Origin: Yponomeuta sedellus
Lineage: Eukaryota; Arthropoda; Insecta; Lepidoptera; Yponomeutidae
Assembly: GCA_934045075.1 (NCBI GenBank)
Contig: OW203734.1
Coordinates: 6,144,516 to 6,208,515, forward strand
Reading direction: 5' to 3'
DNA: 64,000 nt
In this document: positions 10,189 to 20,718 of the stretch, one piece after another
Layout of the letters: every line of letters starts with the position of its first letter
Position numbering within the stretch: position 1 is the first letter of the stretch
The notes under the pieces: model-generated
What the model was told of the DNA's origin: nothing
Database searches by the model: none
The model's input: the letters and a program-made list of their open reading frames with translations, nothing else
Made by a program: the position numbers and the translations under genes

Positions 10189-10442
10189 AAATGGTTAAGT
10201 ACTTGCCACTAGCGGTAGTCACGGGACGTTCACCGAACCTGATTCCATGCTTCGCAACATACATTAAGCCGTCGGTGCCGGCTGTCAAGAAATGGCAGTC
10301 GTTAAGCCTTTTCAGAGGTCTTATGGGCTTCTCGATAACTTCAGACAGTAAGATCCGCCACTGTCTTACAATCCTCCTCCTACCCGGACCTGTTAAGTAC
10401 TTGTTCCTAACCTTATAGTTAGGAACAAGTACTTAACCATTT
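10189..10442. repeat. Inverted repeats enclosing an S5 fragment
   Basis: A perfect 17-bp repeat (10189-10205 against 10426-10442, 'aaatggttaagtacttg') brackets the S5 fragment. The right side is itself a perfect hairpin, 20-bp arms 10392-10411 and 10418-10437 with a 6-nt loop. Confidence 0.85.
10206..10391 (+). mobile_element. S5 SINE internal fragment
   Basis: From 'actagcggtagtcacggga' through 'gtcgttaagcc' to 'gtcttacaatcctcc'. Both ends of the family are missing. Confidence 0.75.
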
Positions 10443-10574
10443 GTTAAGATATTTGCCTCGACGCTTATAATTTTCAAGTGCGCGAGTCATCAAGCCCATG
10501 CTGCATCTTTCTCTTTTTATTATCCTCTCTCTTCCTTTCGCTCTTATCATGTATCCAGTAGTTATAACTCCATA

Positions 10575-10770
10575 AAACACAATCACTTGTCTTTGTCCCC
10601 AAAATAGGATACCCTGTGCTATTGTAACCAATCAAGAACATCCCAAACGTCGAAATACGCCCAGACTGAGGCTATTTGCACAAATGTACGCCGATCCGAA
10701 GTGGGAAACTAGCCCACGTCCTCCTACATGATAATCAGACGTAACACCGCTAGACCAACAAGTATCGTGT
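10575..10770. mobile_element. SINE-E-like fragment
   Basis: 'aacacaatcacttg...ccaaaataggataccctgtg' and 'cagactgaggctatttg' are shared with 61.98-62.1 kb and partly with 50.83 kb. It ends in a sequence resembling a tRNA-like head but is degenerate. Confidence 0.45.
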
Positions 10771-11089
10771 AAGACATACAAAGAAATAAAATGATAAAAT
10801 GTTGGCGCTAAAAAAAAAGAAATTCGGTGCACTCCGCCCTTAGCAACCACAGGGTAGACAGAGCAACAAAAAAAACATCCACTAACTCAAAAAGTAAACC
10901 CAATAGCTCATCCTAAAAAAAAACAAATGCGGAACAGCCCCATACACTCGCGTCAACATAAAAAAATTGGGAAGCACATACACAATTTAAATGTGAGGAG
11001 GGTTCCGTGATAAATAAAAAATTATAATAATTTCCACGCAACACAATATTCAACAACATTACGTAACTCTTTGCAAAGTGTCTGCTTTG

Positions 11090-11440
11090 TAGTTAATACT
11101 CGGCAGTTGGGATGTTGGTAATTTTTAATTCAGTTTTCTTTTTAAGTTATTGATGACAATTATGGATCCTTATCATACCGTATAGGTGGCAACTGATGAC
11201 CTAATACATCAGTTGCCACCGATGCCACCATTAAGATGACTTGAGTAAAAACGGTCTAAGTAGAGTTTTTTCCCGTCACTTGAAAAAAGGTGGTCAGGGT
11301 AAAGTTTTCTTCCCGCTGCCTTTTTATCTTCTACACTGCGGCCCAAAGGCAGCGACGTTCATACACATTGACATTTAGCAAACCAAATGTAAATTCTTTA
11401 CGTTGAAATAAAATTGACTTGATTTAAATTTGCACATTAG
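11090..11440 (+). mobile_element. L-e LINE tail (uninterrupted relative of 3.3/5.3 kb)
   Basis: Matches both halves of the split copy at 3260-3341 and 5311-5470, ending 'ttctttacgttgaaataaaa'. It carries an inverted repeat at about 11186-11222 ('ggtggcaactgatga' and its complement). A single TA is present where the other copy was invaded. Confidence 0.7.
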
Positions 11441-11760
11441 AAGTGACTTAATTAAATATTGAAACTGTTTAAATATTTTGCTTTATTTCTGTAACACTTT
11501 CTAAATGACACCCAAATCGATAACCCTCTCCTTCCGGTGTCCGCAGTTTCCACTCCGCATAGGGACCCTAAAAAGGCGAGTAACAAAAGAGCACTCTGCA
11601 ATCACGCTGTTTGTAAATCGTTCACGTAGGGACGTGAGTTGGAATATTGAGTATTGAGACACCCCGCCGAATACTAAATAATAACCCTAGGTACGGGATT
11701 AGGACTGCATGGAACTTGGACGTTGGTCCTGAGAAACGTCTTAGGACCAACGTCTAATCT
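11441..11760. other. Unassigned spacer
   Basis: No gene or recognised repeat seen. Confidence 0.45.
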
Positions 11761-12040
11761 AATCTAATCCAATCTAAGAAGATTAGATTAATACTCTTTA
11801 TTGCACACCTCCTGAGTTGCACACCATACATTTTGAGAATACGTGGAAAACTTGCATGTCTAAGTTAATGTTATAAGAAGAAAATTGGATTCGACACAAT
11901 AGTATACATTATGTTTAAAGTTTAGGTGCATCACATATTTGAAGTTTTGCAGGAAGAAATCTCTTTCAGAGAAAAGCTTGCTTTTGTACATGTTATTTCT
12001 TATGTAATGTCCTGTTAAATTTTTCGTGTGCAATGAGTGA
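11761..12040 (-). mobile_element. LINE 3' tail, family shared with 30.4 kb
   Basis: Shares 'acatgttatttcttatgtaa', 'ctgttaaatttttcgtgtgc' and 'aaatctctttcagagaaaag' with the copy at 30.40-30.69 kb, opposite orientation. Confidence 0.5.
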
Positions 12041-12405
12041 CCTTTTTGCATCTACCTAATGAGATGATTTATACAGCGTCCAGTGGTATCCTCACACTCA
12101 CACTAGATGGGTGAAGGGACCACTCCGACGCGTCGACGCTGTAGTGCCTGGGACATGGTTTTTATAGACGGTGTAAGCTTGCCCAGCACCTATATCACCC
12201 TGACAGCTTAGTCGGCCTAGCCCGCAGGAAAGACTAGTCAATACGTGCGGAGCCAACCAAGCCTCTGGTTTCCTTACGATGTTTTCCTTCACGGTTAGCG
12301 TGTGGTATTGCGACTACAAATTCGCAAATGTACGTAACTTTGAAATTAGACAAAGTCATTGGTACTCGTACATGACCGCACTCGGGATCGAACCTAGGGC
12401 AATAA
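12041..12405 (-). mobile_element. SINE-C copy
   Basis: On the minus strand it ends 'gatgcaaaaaggtc' and contains 'tgaaggaaaacatcgtaagg', 'tgactagtctttcc' and 'ggtgctgggcaagc'. The tRNA-like head is cut at 'gccctaggttcgatcccgag'. Confidence 0.8.
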
Positions 12406-12430
12406 AGTATAATTACAATAACAATATATA

Positions 12431-13378
12431 TTTAAAAACCTATTGAGAGGCTAAAAATTTCACCCATGCCGGGATTCGAACCCGCAACATCTGGCTATCC
12501 GTGCCAGCGCTCTACCAATTGAGCCAATGGGCGACTCACGGCATCAGTGAAATTTCGAACGTCTTTACACTATTCTCTGTATTACGTACAGGCAGCGACA
12601 TCTGACTTAAGCAAATTGCATTACTTACAGCCCTGAATATCTACTTTGCAGTTAGGTTTAACATCGGAACGATATCACTGTACCCACATGATTATACTAT
12701 TTTTATTTTAATGCACTAACGCGTGCTAAGGAACAAATTTAAAAACCTATTGAGAGGCTAAAAATTTCACCCATGCCGGGATTCGAACCCGCAACATCTG
12801 GCTATCCGTGCCAGCGCTCTACCAATTGAGCCAATGGGCGACTCACGGCATCAGTGAAATTTCGAACGTCTTTACACTATTCTCTGTATTACGTACAGGC
12901 AGCGACATCTGACTTAAGCAAATTGCATTACTTACAGCCCTGAATATCTACTTTGCAGTTAGGTTTAACATCGGAACGATATCACTGTACCCACATGATT
13001 ATACTATTTTTATTTTAATGCACTAACGCGTGCTAAGGAACAAATTTAAAAACCTATTGAGAGGCTAAAAATTTCACCCATGCCGGGATTCGAACCCGCA
13101 ACATCTGGCTATCCGTGCCAGCGCTCTACCAATTGAGCCAATGGGCGACTCACGGCATCAGTGAAATTTCGAACCTCTTTACACTATTCTCTGTATTACG
13201 TACAGGCAGCGACATCTGACTTAAGCAAATTGCATTACTTACAGCCCCGAATACCTACTTTGCAGTAAGGTTTAACATCGGAACGATATCACTGTACCCA
13301 CATGATTATACTATTTTTATTTTAATGCACTAACCCGTGCTAAGGAACAAATTTAAAAACCTATTGAGAGGCTAAAAA
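12431..13378 (-). mobile_element. Tandem array of SINE-A, 307-bp period
   Basis: The junction 'tttaaaaacctattgagagg' recurs at 12431, 12738, 13045 and 13352, so there are three exact 307-bp units plus a short start of a fourth. Each unit carries the tRNA-like core on the minus strand with intact box A and box B. The first two units are almost identical; the third differs at a few sites shared with the general family. Together they look like a local tandem amplification of one inserted SINE. Confidence 0.93.
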
Positions 13379-13419
13379 TAAAAATAGTATAAACAATATA
13401 TATTTTTATGTAACCATAA

Positions 13420-13625
13420 AACGTACAAAGGTCCCACTGCAAGGCACAGGCCTTTCTCTGAGAGAGAATGGGATTAATTACCACGCGTGGCGACCGGGGA
13501 TTGACAATATCAAACGCTAAGGTATTTCAACCTCAGACCCTCAGGTTTTCTCACGATGCTTTCCTTCACCGCTAGCGTGTGTTTTTGCCACTATAAGTTC
13601 ACAAATGCACATAACTTCTTAACCT
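13420..13625 (+). mobile_element. K repeat copy
   Basis: Landmarks 'aggcacaggcctttctctga', 'ttaattaccacgcg', 'aaggtatttcaacctcagac' and 'ctcacgatgctttccttcac' in order. Confidence 0.7.
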
Positions 13626-14384
13626 GTGCGTTTTGGCGTGAGTAGATCGGCACGCGTTTAAGCCAAAAGCACCACATTTTATCAGCTTGACTTACTTAAG
13701 CAAGTAAGTGAATCCAGCATTAAGTTAATCAACTTAGAGCCACTTGCAGAAGCCCGTAAATCTCGATTTAAAACAATCTAAACCGAATTCTCAAAACAAA
13801 AAACTATTAAAACTTAACTAAATCCAGATTTAAGCAAACCGCGCAAGTGGCCATTAATGTTTATTACCATATTATATAATATACACTGTTGTGTATTGTA
13901 TGTATGTATTTATTAATATAAAAGAGCACACTACATGTTATAAATAAGGCCCCACAAAACCAATTACTTTGTTTGACTGTGGGAGCAGTCTCGTTTACAA
14001 TAGTTTTACCAGATATTTTTACTTTTACCAGATATTTTTTTTTTAACATGACCTTTTTTTACATATAATATTTGCATACTAGCATTTTCTTATAGTAAGG
14101 ATGACTTAGCAAAATTCTTAAAACTATTATTATTTTTTAAGAATAACTACCAGTTCCATTCATAACTTATTAATATTAGGTACATATTAAGTTGTATAGA
14201 GTGCAGTCCGAAAATCACGCATAAACCTCCCAGGTTTTTGTGATTCTGGTTTATTTAATTTCATTACACTTATGTGCCTTAAATAAATAAATAAAAAAAA
14301 AACTTACAAAACCAGGTCGTTGGTACATTCTCGAACTGGGAATCGAACCTGGGTGTCCCGTTTCCAATGTGTAAAAGATAGACT
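13626..14384. other. Unassigned AT-rich region
   Basis: No gene seen. A SINE-like head remnant lies at 14325-14370 ('gaactgggaatcgaacctgg'). Confidence 0.45.
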
Positions 14385-14690
14385 TTCATCATGGTTGGCA
14401 ATAATTAATCATGCAAAAAAAGAGTAAGTACAATTTTTTCTCCGTTTCTTACGGCGCAGTTCAATATAAACATTAAAGAAATCTGATACATTTTTCTCCA
14501 TTTTCGGAGGTGTATAGATTTTTTAGACCCTGTATAGCGTAAGATAAGATAAGAATATACGCATACCAAGATGTAAAACCATGCGACATTTTCATCATGT
14601 TTAGCGTGAATTAATTTTGCAGTGAGTACAAATTCTTTATCCGTTTCTTACGGCAAATGATTAATATAAACATTAAAATCAGATAAATCT
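14385..14690. repeat. Diverged direct duplication, about 205-bp spacing
   Basis: 14385-14490 ('tttcatcatggttggc' through 'ccgtttcttacggcgcag') is echoed at 14592-14685 ('tttcatcatgtttagc' through 'ccgtttcttacggcaaat'). Confidence 0.6.
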
Positions 14691-14954
14691 CAGCCTTTGA
14701 TCTCCAAACGATGTCTCATCCGCTGTTTTCAAGACACTTTCCTTACCCAGACATCTAAAGGTTCAAATTGCCACATCTAAATCGGCTGAAATCTTTTATT
14801 TGTGTAAATACGCGTAGAAATGCCTGCGAATAGCTTAATAAGGTGGGACGGGACTCGTTATATTGGTCGGAGTCGCTTATATTGTCTTTATTTGGCGACA
14901 CATGTTATATCTACTGCCTACATGGATATTAGCCTGTTTCGGAAGAAAACGTGA

Positions 14955-15165
14955 CGTAGGTTTCTCTTTGTTCGTTCGTTCATGGATTAGTTCGTTCGGT
15001 TATTCATTCATTCGTCCGTTTATTCATTGTTTTTTTCGGTCGCTCATTTATCATTCATTCACTCGTTTGGTCATTCTTTGTTTAGTTCCTTCATTCGTTC
15101 GTTTCTTAATCCGTTAGATCGTTCGTTCATCCTTTTGTTCGCTCGTTCATTTATTCGTTCTTTGA
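14955..15165. repeat. TTCGTTCATT-type low-complexity tract
   Basis: Irregular runs of 'gttcgttcattcattcg'. The ORFs here (Ser/Phe/Arg-rich) are products of the repeat. Confidence 0.85.
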
Positions 15166-15508
15166 ATGAAAGAATGAAAAGTTTTTATTGCACTAAAACA
15201 AATTTGTACAAAGGCGAGCTTAATACTAGATAGTATTGTCTTCCAGATAACCCACGATAATGCAGACAGTAGAAGGGGTAGTGCCAGTAAACAATATAAT
15301 ATAAGAGTGATTTATTACGTAACCTAGGTTAACTAAATATAACAAATATAATTTTAATACACATACGTATATAAAAAAATAGCACAAAATATATAAAATG
15401 TTACTCAAGTACATATTTACTGTAATCTATATACCTACATACTAATAATCAATAATACTTACATACAATACTATAATAATATAATACGACATAGATACTG
15501 GATAACTC
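15166..15508 (-). mobile_element. L-c LINE 3' untranslated tail
   Basis: Minus-strand 3' end with 'caataaaaacttttcattc' and 'attaagctcgcctttgtaca'. The same tail occurs at 28.09 and 59.43 kb. It follows the coding remnant at 15509. Confidence 0.65.
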
Positions 15509-15703
15509 TATTGAAGCCCAAAGTAGTGATCGTGGACCTTACTCTTAAACCGTCTACAGATGGATACTGGCGAATGGTCTGCGGCAAAGCGTTCCACAGA
15601 CGAACCGCTGTCACAGTGAAGGAATTCGAATAGCCCGCCATATTGTGCTCGGGGATATCAAGAAGAAAGTCTTTGCGTGAACGCAGAAGGAAGGTTCTTT
15701 GTT
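15509..15703 (-). pseudogene. L-c LINE reverse transcriptase C-terminus (CR1/Jockey-like)
   Basis: The minus strand encodes a run including 'SFTVTAVRLWNALPQTIR' and, after a frameshift near 15555, the ending 'HYFGLQ' and stop. The WNALP motif followed by FKSK and a short aromatic end is usual at the C-terminus of CR1/Jockey-type LINE polymerases. The catalytic reverse-transcriptase core is not present in the window. Confidence 0.75.
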
Positions 15704-16205
15704 AGTTCGTTCGTTTTTTCATTCATTCATTCGATCGATTATTCTTTCATTTGTTACACTTTATTGCACAATAAACTTGAACAACATTTAAAAAATACCA
15801 AAATTTGTGTACCAACTTTTCAGCTTCTTTTATGATTATAAATCAAAACTGTTGATTTCAAATTACAATTTAAATTTTCTCAATCCCTTTTAGTTTGACC
15901 CACTTTACCCGGAGATTAAGAACTTGCAAAGCCGGGATTATATTGTTTTAAATAATTTCGAAGGCTGAGCCGAAAAGCATAGTGTGCTTGGTCTCAGTGA
16001 ATTAAAAGACGATTAATGATTATATGGAAGGTTTAGCTTGCAGAGATTTATGCAGTATTTTCTCGGAAATAAAAACAAATTTTTTGAACGAGATTTTAAG
16101 GCTTTTGAATAATATCAACGCATCTTGAATTAGCTACAGCAAATTAGTTTTTTTTGTCGTCCTTAATCTATAAACTATACTATTAATATCAATACGTTTA
16201 TTGCA
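15704..16205. other. Unassigned region
   Basis: Starts with more TTCATTCG low complexity (15704-15750); otherwise nothing recognised. Confidence 0.45.
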
Positions 16206-16425
16206 CATAAGTAAATATTACAACACCGTACGTGTGAACGGAAAACAAAGCGAAGGACGAGCACCAACGCGTTGGACAGACACCATAGCCAGAACTTCGG
16301 GAGGGACCCTACAAGCAGCCATACATCTGGCGCATAATCGGAACCAATGGAGACTGCTGGTGGCAGAAACTGCCCTATAGACACGTCCCTCAACCATGAG
16401 GATACGTTGGAGAAGAAGAAGAATT
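16206..16425 (+). pseudogene. LINE ORF2 C-terminal remnant
   Basis: One frame encodes 'GRAPTRWTDTIAR', then 'NRNQWRLLV' and a stop near 16380. The GR..TRW.D and R..WR pattern is typical of the C-terminal tail of insect LINE proteins. It ends in GAAGAAGAAG, as in L-a tails. Confidence 0.6.
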
Positions 16426-16493
16426 GTTACTATGGCAATGCGGCAGACTTAATATAACCAGAATTTTCTATTTCTATATTCATTCTTCATTCT

Positions 16494-16800
16494 ATTGAAG
16501 CACTCGTGGCCTAGCCGAACCGTAAGATTGGAATCAATCACTTAAGTTAAGCAACAACAGGCGTGGTCAAGTGCAGGATGGTGATGCTGACTGTACCGTG
16601 ACTACAGCTCGGGTCATTTTTTCCGAGCGCTTCCGTGCTTCGGAAGGCATGCTAAGCCGTCAGTGCCAGCTGTCTTGAAATGGCAGTCGTTAAGCCATAT
16701 CAGAGGCCTTATGGACGACTTTACAACTTCTGACAGGAAAGCCCACCACTGTCTTACAATCCTCCACTAAGCCGGACTTGACCCCAGCGGTGGAGTATGG
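16494..16800 (+). mobile_element. S5 SINE, 3'-truncated, with 5S-like head
   Basis: Begins 'gaagcactcgtggcctagcc' and includes the 5S-like internal region ('agttaagcaacaacaggcg', 'ggatggtgatg'). It runs on to 'ggtggagtatgg' and lacks the last roughly 70 bp. Confidence 0.82.
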
Positions 16801-16847
16801 CAACCACGAGGGCCAAGTCAAGCCAAGTAATAAATCGATATCTACCA

Positions 16848-17022
16848 TTGTATTACCCCACGGCTGGGGCTCGGGTCTCTTCCTGCATCGCAGGAAGGTT
16901 TGACCATACTCCTTCACGGGAGCCATGTCCGTGCCCGGTGGTGGAGGATTGTAAGACAGTGGCGGGCCTTACTGACAGAGATTATCAAGCCACCCATAAG
17001 GCCTCTGATATGGCTTAACAGG
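16848..17022 (-). mobile_element. S5 SINE tail, opposite orientation to its neighbour
   Basis: From 'ccacggctggggctcgggtc' through 'ggattgtaagacagtggcgg' to 'cctctgatatggcttaac'. 5'-truncated. It may be a second insertion next to 16494-16800. Confidence 0.75.
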
Positions 17023-17024
17023 CG

Positions 17025-17205
17025 AGCATACTTCGACCAAATAGGGGATGTGTTGGCAAAGGGGAACATAAAAAGTTCCCGGAACCGGCGTGCGTGCATG
17101 CAACGACTAATGAACGTTGATGAAATGAAGGTGATCTGTCAGGATCGTGGCAAGTGGCAATCCTTGGTCTCTGTCTAACCCTCTGGGATTCAGGAGTGAA
17201 GTTAT
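17025..17205 (+). pseudogene. L-b LINE C-terminal remnant
   Basis: An open frame encodes 'DQIGDVLAKGNIKSSRNRRA', then 'MNVDEMKVICQDRGKWQSLV' and a stop. The same coding tail appears, more or less broken, at 24.4, 27.7, 28.9, 58.0, 61.7 and 63.7 kb. A D-R..W motif near the end is common in LINE proteins; the clade is not determined. Confidence 0.6.
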
Positions 17206-17600
17206 GTTATTATTGCACAAAGTGTATGTTTACAATCTAAATCATGTTAATAGTGACTTTTGGGGTCATGGGCCCTAAAGAGAGCCCAAGTCCCAGTTCT
17301 GTAATCGAGAAGCGTGATGCGAATGTGCTAGAAAGAATATGGCTAGTTAGAATGTTTCGTTTGAACGGAACAAAAACGCCATTGAAATATCTGAAATCCT
17401 CCACACGCCCCCACCCTCTTTAGCGTGAACAATAAACAAGCAATGACAGTTTTCAAACAAAGGGTTCGCATGGCAGCACATTCCCTAGATTCCCCGAAGG
17501 GTAAAAACATAACGTTGATCTCTTCCGGGTTTTCCGGTGATCGTTTTACGTTTCAACCTTTCTGCGCAAGAGCCTGCGAGGACGGTAACGCGGTTGGTGC
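17206..17600. other. Unassigned region
   Basis: No recognised gene. The ORF running from 17425 through the microsatellite is not supported as coding. Confidence 0.45.
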
Positions 17601-17921
17601 GTATGTGTCAATGTATGTATGCGAAGCCCAAAAGAAGGGGCAAGGGGGCAGGTTCATATTTGTATGTCTTTATGTGTTTATGTATGTATGTATGTATGTA
17701 TGTATGTATGTATGTATGTATGTATGTATGTATGTATGTATGTATGTATGTATGTATGTATGTATGTATGTATGTATGTATGTATGTATGTATGTATGTA
17801 TGTATGTATGTATGTATGTATGTATGTATGTATGTATGTATGTATGTATGTATGTATGTATGTATGTATGTATGTATGTATGTATGTATGTATGTATTTA
17901 TGTATGTATGTATGTATGTAT
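17601..17921. repeat. (TATG)n microsatellite with seed sequence
   Basis: 'gcgaagcccaaaagaagggg' plus 'caggttcatatttgtatg' leads into about 240 bp of TATG repeats (17678-17921). The same seed precedes the TA microsatellite at 42.15 kb. All ORFs here are Met-Tyr-Val-Cys or His-Thr-Tyr-Ile repeats. Confidence 0.95.
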
Positions 17922-18350
17922 GCAACTAGGCCTAAATCAAATCCCATTTTTATGTTCCCTCATAATACCTTAACCAATGGTAATATTTCGACAAATAACA
18001 TCTAGATCGGTTCGCTTAGTCGTTTTTTGATTCATTCACGTAATAGATCTAAAACTTAATAAATGAGTAATGAGATCTAGTGAATTAATCAAACATTATA
18101 ATAAGTGTGGGTAGGATACTCACACCAATTTTTATATTTTCTTTCGTTTATTATATTTTTTTAATTAATTAAAATATTTTATGATTTATCATTTATTATA
18201 TTTTACAATTTGAGAAAACTTAGTCTGATTGGCGTTTTGATTCGCTACAATTTTTGATAGACCTCGCTCTAGGATAAAAGATAGATAGTGCTGTCAGATA
18301 GTTGAGTTGAGTAGATGAAAGGGGATCTAAGGGTTATATTGGACAAAGAT
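17922..18350. other. Unassigned AT-rich region
   Basis: No gene seen. 18205-18250 ('gagaaaacttagtctgattg') is echoed at 21105-21165. Confidence 0.45.
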
Positions 18351-18905
18351 TGGTCAGGCGTTCAAGCGTTCAACAGGTCAGTTTTGCTTTCTCTGTGTTG
18401 CATTACGTTACATATATATTCTTCTCTTCTTTTCTTTGCTCCCTGTACTCTTCCGTGGAGTTTGGGGCTGACACAAGGGCTTTCCATCTATCTCTGTTCA
18501 TGGCTAGGGGTGGTAGGTCCAGCCAAGATTTTCCCTTCTCCTTCGTCTCAGATCTCTTCCTCGTCTAGGACGGTGTTCCGGGTCGTCATACATAGATATC
18601 ATCATCAAGCCATTATGACTCCACCGAGGGGCACAGATCTCTTCTCTAACGAAGGTACAGGCCATACTCAACCATGGGGATATATAGATATACCTACCAC
18701 ATAGATATCTATGTATGACGGCCATGAAATAACGCACAGAAAGCGCAGCAACGCGGAATCCTTGAACGCCTGACCTCTGATAGAAATCTCAGACAGAGAG
18801 TGGTAAGGCCTTCAAGCGTTCCTGCACTCCTGCGTGAGTGTATTCAAAACAAAAATTAACCTACTGAACGCTTGAACGCCTGACCTTTCTCTGTCTGATA
18901 GAAAC
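18351..18905. repeat. Region of dispersed inverted repeats
   Basis: 'tcaggcgttcaagcgttcaa' (18354) recurs inverted at about 18757 and 18868. A perfect 17-bp inverted pair (18584-18600 and 18704-18720, 'cgtcatacatagatatc') encloses a degraded S5-like piece. ORFs in both strands here have no recognisable domain. Confidence 0.6.
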
Positions 18906-18913
18906 CTTAGTCG

Positions 18914-19335
18914 ATATCAACCCTTGTATGTCCTCACTGCTGGAGCACGAGTCTCTTCCTGTATCGCAGGAAGGATAGGCCGAACTCCACCACGGGAGTC
19001 AAGTCCGGGTTCGTGGAGGATTATAAGACAGTGGCGGGCCTTACTGTCAGAAGTTATCAAGCCGCCCATAAGGCCTCCGACATGGCTTAACGACTGCCAT
19101 TACATGACAGCCGGCACCAACGACTTAACATGCCTTGCGAAGCACGGAAGCGCTCGGAAAAATGCCACTAGCGGTAGTCCCGGGACGGTCACTCGTCCTG
19201 CACCTGTCCGCACCTGTTGTTTAACTCAAGTGATTCAAATTCAAATTCAAATAATTTTATTTCAACGTAAAGAATTTACATTCTGTTTGCTGATTGATTC
19301 CAACCACTCGATTCGACCAGGCCACAAGCGCTACC
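18914..19335 (-). mobile_element. S5 SINE, near full-length, interrupted
   Basis: Tail at 18914 ('atcaacccttgtatgtcctc'), body, and head remnants near 19300-19335 ('gattgattccaaccactcga', 'ggccacaagcgct'). A short L-e LINE tail (about 19229-19290) sits inside the 5S-like head. Confidence 0.8.
19229..19290 (-). mobile_element. L-e LINE tail scrap inside S5
   Basis: 'aataattttatttcaacgta' and 'aagaatttacattctgtttg' are the complement of the L-e end. 'tgatt' borders both sides, a possible short target duplication. Confidence 0.6.
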
Positions 19336-19590
19336 TTAGTGTCAACCTCGATCGAGGATAACCCGTTACAAAAACCGCGACGGCCCGCAACTCGACGATT
19401 GGATTCAGTGAACCGTTTCCGTTCGTCCCGTGTTAAGTTTCGAGTCTAATTGATTAATTACGCCGTCTCCAGTGATGTATGAGACCGCGCCAGCCAATTC
19501 GACTTGTTCCTTTTCAACCGAGATTGCGGCATGCGGGAGTCTCAATGTATAGGTTGGAACATACATTACATAAACCCATGTACGAGTATA
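19336..19590. other. Unassigned, slightly GC-richer region
   Basis: A 70-codon minus-strand ORF (19405-19617) is open but shows no known motif. It may belong to a repeat or an untranslated exon. Confidence 0.35.
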
Positions 19591-19680
19591 TATCCCGAAG
19601 GGGTAGACAGAGACCATGGCTTGCCACTTGCCACGATCCTGCCAAGTCTTCCATCAACACTCAGGGTGACACCAAGTCCT
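19591..19680 (-). mobile_element. L-b LINE 3' fragment
   Basis: 'cccgaaggggtagacagaga' and 'gccacttgccacgatcctgc' are the complement of the L-b tail. Confidence 0.6.
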
Positions 19681-19789
19681 ATTATTCTAGTTACATTGTT
19701 AAAGTGACAATAATTGTGTTGTGTTAGCTACGTGTTAAACGGGTCTTATCGTGATTATTTATTAAGTAAAACGTTATTACTATCATCAA

Positions 19790-19885
19790 CAAGGCCGCCA
19801 ATTGTACCTCTTCTTTTGTAGCTGTTGTCTCTGTAATTATTTTCTGATGTGTACAATAAAGAATATTCTTATCTTATCTTACTTT
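19790..19885 (+). mobile_element. L-d LINE 3' tail
   Basis: 'ggccgccaattgtacctc' then 'tgtacaataaagaatattct' and a TTATC repeat. The AATAAA is the likely polyadenylation signal. Confidence 0.65.
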
Positions 19886-20149
19886 AAGTCCGCACCTTTC
19901 GACGTTTTCTGACGTGTGTTGTGTTATATTTAATTCTATGATGTCAATCTGCGCATAATTTCTGCACAAGGTGGAATAAATCGTCCAAGACACGCAGGAT
20001 TTTACTCATCATTGTCATAGGAAGAACTTTTAAATCGCAAACATACATCAGAAAATGAATGCAGCAGCCGATATATTTTTTTTGTGTTTTCGTACTTTTT
20101 CCCATATTTAAAGGTGCCTGAATTGATTAGGAAAAAGTCCTACTTTCAC

Positions 20150-20192
20150 ATACATTTGGAGACTTCTGTACCACAGAAGTCTCCAAATGTAT
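20150..20192. repeat. Perfect 20-bp hairpin
   Basis: Arms 20150-20169 and 20173-20192 ('atacatttggagacttctgt') with a 3-nt loop. It ends at the S5 element's tail. Confidence 0.9.
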
Positions 20193-20445
20193 CAACCCTT
20201 GTATGTCCCCACTGCTGGGGCACGGGTCTCATCTTGCAACATAACAAACATTTGCATACAGGCCCATACATTGCAACGCAGGAAAGTTAGGCCATACTCC
20301 ACCGCGGGGTACGTTAAGCCGTTGGTACTGGGTATCATGTAATGGCAGTCGTTAAGCCATGTCAGAGGCCTATGGGCGGCTCGATAACTTTTGACAATAA
20401 GGCCCGCCACTGTCTTACAATTCTCCACCAATCTGGTGAAAGTTA
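20189..20445 (-). mobile_element. S5 SINE with inverted 5' segment and SINE-B scrap
   Basis: The tail segment (20189-20310) is in minus orientation, while the adjoining body segment (20311-20445) is in plus orientation. The two are consecutive parts of the family, the layout expected of twin-priming retrotransposition. A SINE-B 3' scrap (about 20232-20274) sits in the tail between two copies of 'ttgcaac'. Confidence 0.72.
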
Positions 20446-20479
20446 AATAAAGCAAAAAATACGTTTAATTTAGATTAGA

Positions 20480-20718
20480 GTCATAAATAATAATAAATAA
20501 ATATTCATGGACATATTACACAGATCTCGCTAGCCCTATACTAAGTACAACTAAATGACTTGTGTTATAGGTGTTAACTCGACGATAGATTTAATACAAT
20601 AAATACATAGATAACATCCAAGACCCGAGACAAACTAGTTTGACCCGGCCGGGGATCGAACCCGAGACCTTCGGTTTTACAGTCAGCGTGCTAAACCGCT
20701 GCGCCACCGAAGTCGTCA
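20480..20718 (-). mobile_element. SINE-D copy
   Basis: On the minus strand: tRNA-like head 'ggtggcgcagcggtttagca', box B 'gggttcgatccccggccggg', then a body ending 'atgtccatgaat'. Shared with 57.3-57.66 kb. Confidence 0.75.

Noticed and set aside
12431..13378. CRISPR-like array
   Set aside because: The 307-bp tandem unit is a SINE in a eukaryotic genome; there are no short repeats with unique spacers.
17425..18005. Long ORFs of Met-Tyr-Val-Cys and Ile-His-Thr-Tyr on both strands
   Set aside because: They are translations of the TATG microsatellite; the period-4 repeat keeps all frames open.
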